A stretch of DNA of 44,311 nucleotides from Flavipsychrobacter sp. GTDB lineage: Bacteria; Bacteroidota; Bacteroidia; Chitinophagales; Chitinophagaceae. This document shows positions 1 to 7,343 of this stretch, in pieces (within the stretch, counting starts at the first letter, position 1; each line of letters starts with the position of its first letter). The notes under the pieces are model-generated. The model was given only the letters and a program-made list of their open reading frames with translations, was not told where the DNA came from and did not search any database. Made by a program: the position numbers and the translations under genes. Location of the stretch: assembly GCA_017849575.1 (NCBI GenBank), contig JAFIGV010000012.1, positions 1 to 44,311 of the forward strand, in the 5' to 3' direction.

Positions 1-139
1 CACAGCAGCCAATCTGATCACAGCAGCTACTTATGGTGGCAACCAAAACTTCACCGTAAAGTATAAGGCTACACCGGGCTTCGCTTACCCTGCAGGCGTA
101 TATGCAACCGATGTGGTGTACACTGCTACGCAGCAATAA
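1..139 (+). CDS. 3' end of a small secreted protein (partial)
   Basis: The reading frame is open from base 2 to the TAA at 137-139 and gives the last 45 residues of a protein that starts outside the window. The fragment is rich in Gly, Ala, Thr and aromatic residues and ends GVYATDVVYTATQQ, the kind of beta-strand ending seen in small exported, pilin- or coat-like beta-sandwich proteins of Bacteroidota. The gene at 44047 encodes the N-terminal half of what looks like the same family, so these are probably paralogs. A hairpin terminator follows directly. The function is unknown; the family link is my recollection of similar proteins and not a search result. Confidence 0.6.
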   Translation, partial: TAANLITAATYGGNQNFTVKYKATPGFAYPAGVYATDVVYTATQQ

Positions 140-165
140 TCTAATAAAAAAAGTTTCCAATTCAG

Positions 166-189
166 AGCGTCCTTTGGGGCGCTTTTTTT
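166..189 (+). terminator. rho-independent terminator
   Basis: A 7-bp stem (AGCGTCC with GGGCGCT, one G-T wobble) closes a TTTG loop and is followed directly by a run of T. It ends the partial gene at 1-139. The T-run also overlaps the stop codon of the convergent lipoprotein gene. Confidence 0.75.
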
Positions 190-883
190 ATGGCTGATCT
201 TTCGAATCGGTAACCGGAATTTTCCCGGCGCCGGCAAAATAGCGCTCCCAGTACCGTTCGTTCAGGCTGCTGATTGTAACGCCCTGAGTGGAGGATGCAT
301 GAACGAAGAAATTGTTAGCCAGATAAACGCCTACATGGGTGATTCTCTTCCTGCCTTTTGTCTTGAAGAACACCAGATCGCCTTCCTTGAGTGTCTCTTT
401 GTCGAAAACCATTCTGCAAAAACGAAACTGCTCCCGGGCTGTCCGCACAAGGTTGGTGCTGAACACGTCCTCGTAGAGTTTTTGTACAAAGGCTGAGCAA
501 TCGATACCGTCCTTGTCATTTCCGCCCATCTTGTAATGAACGCCATACCATTCTTCAATAAAGTCATACAGCGATCGGTTGTGCAGTTGAGTGGGGGTTA
601 CGCCAAGCATGCTGCTGTACTTGCACTGCAGTTCGGATGGGACGGCCGCCAGCGGTCTGGGAACGGAAGTTTTATCCACCTTCACTGTATTTTCTAACTC
701 AATGCGGGTGTTATTGCTGCCCATCTTTATGTCGTTGATAAAAGTGGGTCGGGGCTTTCGTATCTGCAGGGATAGTGTGGGTTCGAGCAGTTGTTGCGAA
801 CTCCGACAGGCCGGCAGCAACAGAGAGGCTCCGGCGGCCAGCATGGTTATGATACTTTTTAGTCTGTTCATTTTCTTCTTCAC
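188..883 (-). CDS. NlpC/P60 (C40) cell-wall peptidase, lipoprotein
   Basis: The 231-residue product has a lipoprotein signal peptide with lipobox LLPAC (Cys26), so it should be anchored in a membrane facing the periplasm. The C-terminal half is an NlpC/P60 domain: catalytic Cys129 in GIDCSAFVQ, His183 in THVGVY and a third polar residue, His195, in FFVHAS. Enzymes of this family cut D-gamma-glutamyl bonds to diamino acids in peptidoglycan peptides. Residues 27-100 are a linker without a recognisable SH3 domain. ATG at codon 5 is an equally possible start. A TATTTG sequence just upstream could be a -7 element. Confidence 0.85.
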   Translation of the reverse strand: MKKKMNRLKSIITMLAAGASLLLPACRSSQQLLEPTLSLQIRKPRPTFINDIKMGSNNTRIELENTVKVDKTSVPRPLAAVPSELQCKYSSMLGVTPTQLHNRSLYDFIEEWYGVHYKMGGNDKDGIDCSAFVQKLYEDVFSTNLVRTAREQFRFCRMVFDKETLKEGDLVFFKTKGRKRITHVGVYLANNFFVHASSTQGVTISSLNERYWERYFAGAGKIPVTDSKDQP

Positions 884-1002
884 AAATAGTCGGGTGTTTT
901 CAGGCTAAACAGTGATTGCCGCAACAAGCAATTTCCAAAGGAAGCAGGTGACGCAGTTGCAAAAATAAGCCTGACGAATTCCTATGCAAGTCTCCAGGTC
1001 AT

Positions 1003-1043
1003 ATGGTGAAAAAGAAGGAAGCCGCTCCTGTGGGTGCGGCTTC
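1003..1043 (-). terminator. terminator of acs
   Basis: GAAGCCGC and GCGGCTTC form a perfect 8-bp stem at 1018-1043. Read on the minus strand it is followed by a T-rich tract, as expected for the end of the acs transcript. Confidence 0.7.
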
Positions 1044-1068
1044 AGATGTAGGTAGATTCCGGGCTAAG

Positions 1069-2985
1069 TCAGAGTCGTCCGCTGATGATCTCTTCCACCA
1101 CTCCGGGATCGAGCAGCGTGGTGGTGTCTCCCAAATTAGACAATTCTCCCTCGGCAATTTTTCTCAGAATGCGCCGCATGATTTTGCCGCTTCTGGTTTT
1201 CGGCAATCCTGTTACGAACTGAATTTTGTCAGGCTTTGCAATGGGACCAATAATCCGGCTTACAGTCTGTGAAATATCCTGTCGGGTAAGGTTTTCATCG
1301 CCATGCATATTCCCATAGATCACATAGGCATAGATGCCCTGACCCTTTATGTCGTGCGGAAAGCCCACAACTGCACTTTCAACTACGGCTCCGTGCATAT
1401 TGATCGCATTTTCCACCTCTGCGGTGCCAATACGATGGCCGCTTACGTTCAGCACATCATCCACCCGGCCCGTAATCCGGTAGTTGCCTTCTTCATCGCA
1501 GAGTGCGCCATCGCCGGTGAAATATTTTCCCGGATAGGTAGCAAAGTAAGTCGTGCGGCATCGCTCATGGTCGCCATAGGTAGTGCGGATAATGGACGGC
1601 CAGGGAAATTTAATGCAAAGATTCCCACTGAGACTGCCCTCATGGGTCAGTTCATTGCCTTGTTCGTCCACCAGCACAGGTTGTATGCCGGGCAGCGGAA
1701 GTGTGGCATGGGCCGGTCGTGCCGGCGTCACACCCGCCAGGTTAGAGATCATTATGCCTCCGGTTTCGGTCTGCCACCAGGTATCTACGATCGGACATTT
1801 ACCTTTTCCAATGTGCTCATGAAACCACTGCCATGCTTCTTCGTTGATGGGTTCTCCCACACTGCCCAGCACCTTCAGACTCGAAAGGTCGTGTCCATGC
1901 ACGGGACCGAGGCCAAAGCTCATCAGGCTGCGGATAGCGGTGGGCGCGGTGTACAGAATATTTACGCGGTATTTATCTACAATGTCCCAGAATCGTCCGG
2001 CATCGGGCCATGTCGGCACTCCCTCAAACATTAGGGTAGTAGCCCCGGCGCACAGTGGTCCATAGACGATATAACTATGTCCGGTGATCCAGCCCACATC
2101 GGCGGTGCAGAAGTAAATGTCTTCCTGTTCGTACTGAAAGACGTTTACGAACGAATAGGTAGTGTACACCATGTATCCGCCGCATGTATGTACCACGCCT
2201 TTGGGTTTTCCCGTCGAGCCGGAAGTGTATAGGATAAACAAGGGATCTTCGGCATCCATTTCTTCAGCGGGACAATCGGGATTGCCCATCGTCTCCACTT
2301 TTTTGATTTCGTCTTCCCACCACACATCGCGGCCCTTGATCATACTTACGGGGGTGCGCGTGCGGGTCAGTACAATTACTCTTTTCACAAAACGGCATTG
2401 TACCAAAGCATCGTCTATGATCCCTTTTAGCGGTATGTCTTTATTACCTCGGAAAGCGCCGTCGCAGGTCACAATATATTCTGCCTGTGCATCCTGCAGC
2501 CGGTCGGCTATGCTTTGTGCCGAGAAGCCGCCGAATATTACACTATGTACTGCACCGATTCTGGCGCAGGCTAAAATGGCCACGGCGAGTTCGGGCACCA
2601 TGCCCATGTAGATCACTACCCGGTCGCCTTTTTTTACGCCGTTATTCTTCAATACATTGGCAAACTGCACTACTTTAAAATGCAGGTCGCGATAGGTAAT
2701 GATACGGTGGTGTTCGTCCGGGTCGTTAGGTTCCCAGATAATGGCAGGTCGATGGCCATTGTACTGCAGATGGCGGTCGAGCGCGTTCTCCGTGATGTTC
2801 AGCTTCCCGCCTACAAACCATTTCACATCGGGAGATTCAAAGTTCCAGTCCAGCACTTTATCCCATTTCTTTTTCCAGGTAAAGTGACTGGCGATGCCTG
2901 CCCAAAATTGTTCCGGCTGCTCCACGCTGTGCCGGTACACTTGCTGATATTGGTCGAACGATTTGATCTGATATGGATAAGACAT
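1069..2985 (-). CDS. acs: acetyl-CoA synthetase
   Basis: At 638 residues it has the usual Acs length. It makes acetyl-CoA from acetate, ATP and CoA through an acetyl-AMP intermediate in the cytoplasm. The adenylation motifs are all visible: YTSGSTGKPKGVVHT, WWQTETGG, YFTGDGA, GRVDDVLNVSGHR and the C-terminal PKTRSGKIMRR, whose Lys601 is the catalytic lysine that is reversibly acetylated in other Acs enzymes. It is divergent from the zinc-ribbon/HTH gene at 3102 across 116 bp and lies in the same island as a porin, an MFS carrier and a CrbS-like kinase. In known CrbS systems acs is the regulated target. Confidence 0.97.
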   Translation of the reverse strand: MSYPYQIKSFDQYQQVYRHSVEQPEQFWAGIASHFTWKKKWDKVLDWNFESPDVKWFVGGKLNITENALDRHLQYNGHRPAIIWEPNDPDEHHRIITYRDLHFKVVQFANVLKNNGVKKGDRVVIYMGMVPELAVAILACARIGAVHSVIFGGFSAQSIADRLQDAQAEYIVTCDGAFRGNKDIPLKGIIDDALVQCRFVKRVIVLTRTRTPVSMIKGRDVWWEDEIKKVETMGNPDCPAEEMDAEDPLFILYTSGSTGKPKGVVHTCGGYMVYTTYSFVNVFQYEQEDIYFCTADVGWITGHSYIVYGPLCAGATTLMFEGVPTWPDAGRFWDIVDKYRVNILYTAPTAIRSLMSFGLGPVHGHDLSSLKVLGSVGEPINEEAWQWFHEHIGKGKCPIVDTWWQTETGGIMISNLAGVTPARPAHATLPLPGIQPVLVDEQGNELTHEGSLSGNLCIKFPWPSIIRTTYGDHERCRTTYFATYPGKYFTGDGALCDEEGNYRITGRVDDVLNVSGHRIGTAEVENAINMHGAVVESAVVGFPHDIKGQGIYAYVIYGNMHGDENLTRQDISQTVSRIIGPIAKPDKIQFVTGLPKTRSGKIMRRILRKIAEGELSNLGDTTTLLDPGVVEEIISGRL

Positions 2986-3101
2986 ACGCTTATGTTTTAC
3001 AACACATAGTTAGCCAAATGTTTTGGTAGGCTAAAAGCGTTTGTTGCTAAATAGGTGTATTTATGCTCATTTGGTATAGCATTGTTTTTATATTAGCTGT
3101 T
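2986..3101. promoter_or_regulatory. divergent acs / regulator control region with TTAGC dyads
   Basis: The 116 bp between the divergent starts holds a nested dyad at 3010-3034 (TTAGCC ... GGCTAA around CCAAA ... TTTGG) and a further GCTAA at 3046-3050. Similar GCTAA/TTAGC pairs occur just upstream of the response regulator at 10066 and once upstream of the porin at 3542. This makes the region a candidate operator. I could not fix a convincing -33/-7 promoter for acs. Confidence 0.4.
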
Positions 3102-3524
3102 ATGAAAGATGTCTATTGTCCTAAATGCAAATCCGAAAATTATGTGAAAAGCGGCATGGCTAAAGGAAAGCAACGGTTTAAGTGCAAAGACTGCGGCTAT
3201 TTTTTTACTGTGGTCAAAGACGGAAAAAGTGTAGATCCTTACTATGTGATCAAAGCGCTGCAGCTCTACATAGAGGGGGTGAGCTATCGCGAAATCGAGC
3301 GGATATTAGGGGTGAGCCATGTGTCGGTGATCAACTGGGTAAGGCGGTATCATGTAAAGGCTCCCGAAAATCTGGATTATCATCCCACCTACAAGGTGCT
3401 GAACCACGCGGAGTTGATTGAGTTTTTTCAGAATCGCGAAGCGCTGCGGGGTGCGGGTTCGCTCATTACGGAACTGGGCGACAAGTTCATGGTAATTAAG
3501 TGGGAGCGGTTTAAGAAAAAATAG
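3102..3524 (+). CDS. IS1 InsA-like zinc-ribbon/HTH DNA-binding protein, probably a domesticated regulator
   Basis: The 140-residue product starts with a CxxC...CxxC zinc ribbon (Cys6, 9, 28, 31) of the kind found at the N-terminus of IS1 InsA. A helix-turn-helix follows at about residues 48-80 (YREIERILGVSHVSVINWV). The last 55 residues match no transposase domain I know, there is no DDE catalytic region, and I see no terminal inverted repeats around the gene. It lies between acs and its likely partner genes, so I infer a host regulator and not an insertion sequence. The frame is open upstream to 3063, but ATG 3102 starts exactly at the conserved MKDVYCPKC. IS remnant is the alternative. Confidence 0.7.
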   Translation: MKDVYCPKCKSENYVKSGMAKGKQRFKCKDCGYFFTVVKDGKSVDPYYVIKALQLYIEGVSYREIERILGVSHVSVINWVRRYHVKAPENLDYHPTYKVLNHAELIEFFQNREALRGAGSLITELGDKFMVIKWERFKKK

Positions 3525-3637
3525 ATGGCCATATATACTCCTTAGCAAAGCTATATACCAAAGTTTTTGCCTCGTGAGATTCTTTGAATTTTTGGAAACA
3601 GCAATTTTTCATCATTCAAAAAAATCAACACACGGCA

Positions 3638-5035
3638 ATGAGACATCTTTCAAAAATTATTTTCGCCTCGCTCTCGCTCTTCGCCGGCGGTGCCTGGGCG
3701 CAGGGCTCGGCGGACTATGGCAGCGGCCTGAAGCTTCCGCTCAATCAGGAGGGTAACAAATATGTTCGCTTCATTTTCTGGAATCAATTCTGGGCACAGT
3801 CTATAGACAACAATCCCGGTACCGTCATCAATGGAGAGGAAAGCCGGACCACCATGGATTTTGGTGCGCGCAGAATGCGGTTGCTTGCTTATGCACAGAT
3901 CTCGCCACGCTACCTCATATTGGTTCATGCCGGTATCAACAACCAGAGCTTTTCCTCGGGTGGAGCTTCCGGCACCTCAGGAACCGGCGGCTATGGCCTT
4001 GGTAAAAAGCCACAGCTTTTCTTCCACGATGTATGGAATGAGTATGCCATCATTCCCACTGTGAATGCCGCTACACAAAAGAAAAATGACTTTAATCTTT
4101 ATCTCGGCGCCGGCCTGCATTACTGGAATGGTATTTCCCGTATGACTTCAGCAAGTACGCTAAACTTTCTGATGGTGGATGCGCCAATCTTCAACTGGCC
4201 AACCATAGAAAATTCTGACCAGTTTGCGCGCCAGTTTGGTCTGTATGCAAAAGGCGGCTATAAAAAACTGCATTATCAGTTTCATCTCAACAAACCTTTT
4301 GTAACGAGCCAGACTCCCAAAGACAAAGGCCAGACTGCAGTAGATAACAACGGCGATCCTAAGGCGGCACTTGGCGGCTATGTGGACTATCAGTTTCTCG
4401 ATCAGGAGTCGCAACTGCTGCCTTACCGTGTGGGTACCTACCTCGGCACAAAAAAGGTCTTCAATATTGGAGCGGGTTTTTATCACAATACCGACGGAAC
4501 CAAGAGCTCTGACCTGAATAGCATTACCCGTTCGCACGACATCAATCTTTTCGGTGCCGATGTGTTTGCGGACATTCCACTGGGTCCAAAAGAGAAGAAC
4601 ATGGCGCTTACTGCCTATGGTGTGTATTACAATTTCAATTTTGGTCCTAACTACCTGCGCACCACGGGCATCCTTAATCCCGGGGCTTTTCCTTCGTCGG
4701 GCTACACCGGCAGTGACAAAGTACTTGAGGGTGCAGGCAACAGCCGGGTGCTCCTGGGTACGGGTTCTATCTACTATGCTCAGGCTGGCTTCCTGCTGCC
4801 GAAGTTCAAAGGAAACAAATTGCGGATACAGCCTATTGCATCTGTAGCCTACAAAGATTTCGAGGCACTGAAAGAAGCGGGCGCTTACTGGGACGCGGGT
4901 GCCAATGTCTTCCTCGATGGCCATCATGCCAAGCTGACTGCGCAATACTCGTCACGTCCGCTCTATGATCCGGCAAGTGCAAAGATCAAAGACAGGAAGG
5001 GTGAAATGATTGTGCAACTCCAGGTTTATCTCTAA
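3638..5035 (+). CDS. outer-membrane porin-like protein
   Basis: The 465-residue product begins with a clear signal peptide (MRHLSKIIFASLSLFAGGAWA, cleaved before QG). The rest is made of alternating, aromatic-rich strands with many Gly, Tyr and Asn residues, and it ends in a strand with hydrophobic terminus (VQLQVYL), as expected for an outer-membrane beta-barrel. It is 24 bp upstream of an MHS-type carrier, so it probably lets the same small acid cross the outer membrane. The longer frame from 3584 is rejected because the signal peptide starts at 3638. The substrate is inferred from context only. Confidence 0.7.
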   Translation: MRHLSKIIFASLSLFAGGAWAQGSADYGSGLKLPLNQEGNKYVRFIFWNQFWAQSIDNNPGTVINGEESRTTMDFGARRMRLLAYAQISPRYLILVHAGINNQSFSSGGASGTSGTGGYGLGKKPQLFFHDVWNEYAIIPTVNAATQKKNDFNLYLGAGLHYWNGISRMTSASTLNFLMVDAPIFNWPTIENSDQFARQFGLYAKGGYKKLHYQFHLNKPFVTSQTPKDKGQTAVDNNGDPKAALGGYVDYQFLDQESQLLPYRVGTYLGTKKVFNIGAGFYHNTDGTKSSDLNSITRSHDINLFGADVFADIPLGPKEKNMALTAYGVYYNFNFGPNYLRTTGILNPGAFPSSGYTGSDKVLEGAGNSRVLLGTGSIYYAQAGFLLPKFKGNKLRIQPIASVAYKDFEALKEAGAYWDAGANVFLDGHHAKLTAQYSSRPLYDPASAKIKDRKGEMIVQLQVYL

Positions 5036-5059
5036 TCACAAACACACTAAAATATTTTT

Positions 5060-6772
5060 ATGGCACAACAAAGTCAGACCCAGAGCATCTGGAAAGTGAT
5101 TTCTGCTTCTTCGATGGGTACGCTTATCGAGTGGTACGACTTCTATATTTTCGGTAGCCTGGCCACCATTATTTCCAAACAGTTTTTTCCTGAGGATGCC
5201 GGCACGGCCGCGTTGCTCAGTACGCTGGCCATCTTCGCAGCGGGCTTTATCGTTCGCCCTTTTGGCGCATTGGTATTTGGCCGCCTCGGCGATTTGGTGG
5301 GGCGCAAATATACCTTCCTGCTTACGCTGGTGCTCATGGGCGGATCCACCTTCGCCATCGGCCTCATCCCGGGTTATAAATCTATTGGCGTAGCTGCTCC
5401 GCTACTCGTTCTGCTGCTCAGGCTCATTCAGGGTCTGGCGCTGGGCGGCGAGTATGGGGGTGCCGCTACGTATGTGGCAGAGCACGCCCCTCTGGGCCGC
5501 AGAGGTTATTTTACCTCGTGGATACAGACTACCGCTACGCTGGGGCTCTTCCTTTCTCTGGGCGTCATTCTGCTGGTGCGCAACACTATGGGTGTAGATG
5601 CATTTGGCGATTGGGGCTGGAGGGTGCCCTTCTGGGTATCAAGCCTTCTGGTGATCGTATCGATCTATATCCGGCTTAAGATGCATGAGTCCCCGGCTTT
5701 CACAAAACTGAAAAAAGAGGGAAAGGTATCGGCAAACCCATTGAAGGAAAGCTTTCGTCATAAGCAGAACCTGAAGATGGTGCTGTTGGCGCTTTTTGGT
5801 GCTGTGATGGGTCAGGGCGTAGTCTGGTACACGGGTCAGTTTTATGCCCAGTCATTTATTGAGAATACCTGTAAGGTGGATTTTGAGCAATCGCGCACCA
5901 TCTTGCTTTGGGCCATTGTCCTGGCCACACCCTTTTTCATCGTTTTCGGTTCGCTTAGTGATCGGTTTGGACGGAAGTGGATTATGATGGGAGGAATGTT
6001 GCTGGGGGTACTTACCTATCGCCCCATTTATCAGACCTTTCTGGACTATACCAATCCTGCCAAAACCGAAGAAGCTTATGGAGTGAAATCCACCACCGTA
6101 GCACAATCCGTGCTGGTGGATGCCAAAGACGCCACCCGGTTGATATTGGTGACCAAAACGGATACGGTTTATAACGATGGCAGCAAATATAAATATACCC
6201 TTACCGATACATTCAAAATGAAGAGTGTGCTGGCAGCGGGTATCGCTTCGGTTTCTTTCGGGCCGGATGTGAACGCTGGTGCTTATGTGAAAATCAGCGA
6301 TGCTAAAGGCGAAGGACAAGCCGTGGTGACCTCGGAATACCACAGTGCCAAACCGGGTGTGAAGGTGGAAAAGCAGATCGGCAGCAAGTACTGGATGATG
6401 ATCTTGCTGGTCTTTGTGCAGATCATTTACGTTACTATGGTTTATGGACCTATTGCTGCTTTTCTGGTTGAGCTTTTTCCCACGCAGATTCGCTATACTT
6501 CTATGTCGCTGCCCTACCATGTGGGCAATGGCGTATTTGGCGGTCTAGTTCCCTTTCTCAGTACGCTGATCATTGAATACTCAAAATCACCGTCGAAACC
6601 GGGCGGCGATCCTTTGTCGGGTCTTTGGTATCCTATTGGAATTGCCACCGTCTGTCTGATCATTGGTCTGGTGTACCTGAACAACGAGATAGACGAGGAT
6701 GTATCCGATGAAGAAAACAGCTACATCCATCCTGATCATTCTATTCCTAACGAAAAAATTCAGCAAGCATGA
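5060..6772 (+). CDS. MHS-family MFS transporter with inserted domain (likely carboxylate/H+ symporter)
   Basis: The 570-residue inner-membrane protein carries the metabolite:H+ symporter signatures: EWYDFYIFG at the first helix, the GRLGDLVGRK loop motif, and RLIQGLALGGEYGGAATYVAEHAP. Relatives such as ProP or ShiA are about 430-500 residues long. The extra length is a soluble-looking insert at about residues 330-442 after a GSLSDRFGRKW loop, before the helix starting YWMMILLVF. With acs, a porin and a PrpE-type enzyme nearby, acetate or propionate uptake is the best guess. The next gene starts inside its stop codon. Confidence 0.85.
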   Translation: MAQQSQTQSIWKVISASSMGTLIEWYDFYIFGSLATIISKQFFPEDAGTAALLSTLAIFAAGFIVRPFGALVFGRLGDLVGRKYTFLLTLVLMGGSTFAIGLIPGYKSIGVAAPLLVLLLRLIQGLALGGEYGGAATYVAEHAPLGRRGYFTSWIQTTATLGLFLSLGVILLVRNTMGVDAFGDWGWRVPFWVSSLLVIVSIYIRLKMHESPAFTKLKKEGKVSANPLKESFRHKQNLKMVLLALFGAVMGQGVVWYTGQFYAQSFIENTCKVDFEQSRTILLWAIVLATPFFIVFGSLSDRFGRKWIMMGGMLLGVLTYRPIYQTFLDYTNPAKTEEAYGVKSTTVAQSVLVDAKDATRLILVTKTDTVYNDGSKYKYTLTDTFKMKSVLAAGIASVSFGPDVNAGAYVKISDAKGEGQAVVTSEYHSAKPGVKVEKQIGSKYWMMILLVFVQIIYVTMVYGPIAAFLVELFPTQIRYTSMSLPYHVGNGVFGGLVPFLSTLIIEYSKSPSKPGGDPLSGLWYPIGIATVCLIIGLVYLNNEIDEDVSDEENSYIHPDHSIPNEKIQQA

Positions 6773-7038
6773 ACATTATAAAAAGAGCACTCGGCGTCAT
6801 CTGGATACTCATGGGTCCCTATGCAGCTTATCTTATCATTTCGCATGCACTTAAAGCACTGGCAAAGGCCGATGCGGTAGTAGCTGCTGCAACATCCGAA
6901 AAGGCCCGGGCGGTGGCAGAGGCTGCGCGGACGAATACAACTCTGCAATGGGGTATTATCGTCATCATTTTCGTACCTGTGGCTATTGGGCTTATCATTT
7001 TCGGGAAATTTTCCCTGCAGGGCGAATACAATACCTGA
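6769..7038 (+). CDS. small two-helix membrane protein, coupled to the MFS gene
   Basis: The 89-residue protein has two hydrophobic segments (about residues 6-28 and 62-82) separated by an Ala-rich, charged helix (AKADAVVAAATSEKARAVAEAA). Its ATG overlaps the TGA of the MFS gene by 4 bases, so the two are probably translated together. It may be a small subunit or stabiliser of the transporter, but I recognise no family. A strong terminator follows. Confidence 0.7.
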   Translation: MNIIKRALGVIWILMGPYAAYLIISHALKALAKADAVVAAATSEKARAVAEAARTNTTLQWGIIVIIFVPVAIGLIIFGKFSLQGEYNT

Positions 7039-7058
7039 CCGCAGTTGAGCCAAAGGTA

Positions 7059-7088
7059 AAGGGACCGCTCAGGCAGTCCCTTTTTTTT
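7059..7088 (+). terminator. rho-independent terminator
   Basis: AAGGGAC and GTCCCTT form a 7-bp stem with a 10-base loop, followed by eight T. It separates the porin-MFS transcript from the sensor-kinase genes. Confidence 0.85.
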
Positions 7089-7121
7089 ATTCCGCGCAAC
7101 AGCTTATCTTATTGCAGTTAA

Positions 7122-7343
7122 ATGAGTTACCAGGTGCCTTCTCGAAGAAAGATCAAACACTATGCACTGGCATTTCTGTTTTTGATGCTGGTGAATTTTC
7201 CCTTACTGTCTATTGCCAACCGGCAACGATTTATCGGGAAGATACCCTTGCTGTATGTGTATCTGTTTGGCATCTGGGCCATGGTGATTCTGGTGTTGTT
7301 TGTCGCCGATTTTACTGACCGAAAAAAGCGACGCAATGAATAG
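7122..7343 (+). CDS. small membrane protein preceding the SSS-sensor kinase
   Basis: The 73-residue protein has a basic N-terminus and two hydrophobic helices (about residues 13-33 and 41-63) ending in a basic tail (DRKKRRNE). It overlaps the start of the symporter-kinase gene by 8 bases. SSS-family carriers are often preceded by a small integral membrane partner, so I infer an accessory subunit of the next protein. No family name is claimed. Confidence 0.65.
   Translation: MSYQVPSRRKIKHYALAFLFLMLVNFPLLSIANRQRFIGKIPLLYVYLFGIWAMVILVLFVADFTDRKKRRNE

Noticed and set aside
3063-3524. An intact IS1-type insertion sequence
   Set aside because: Only the InsA-like DNA-binding part exists; no InsB/DDE frame and no terminal inverted repeats or target duplication were seen.
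4160-4945. 261-residue minus-strand reading frame
   Set aside because: It lies wholly inside the porin gene on the opposite strand and has no family features; the porin frame has a signal peptide and barrel pattern.
5852-6520. 222-residue minus-strand reading frame
   Set aside because: Antisense to the MFS gene, His-rich low-complexity product without domains.
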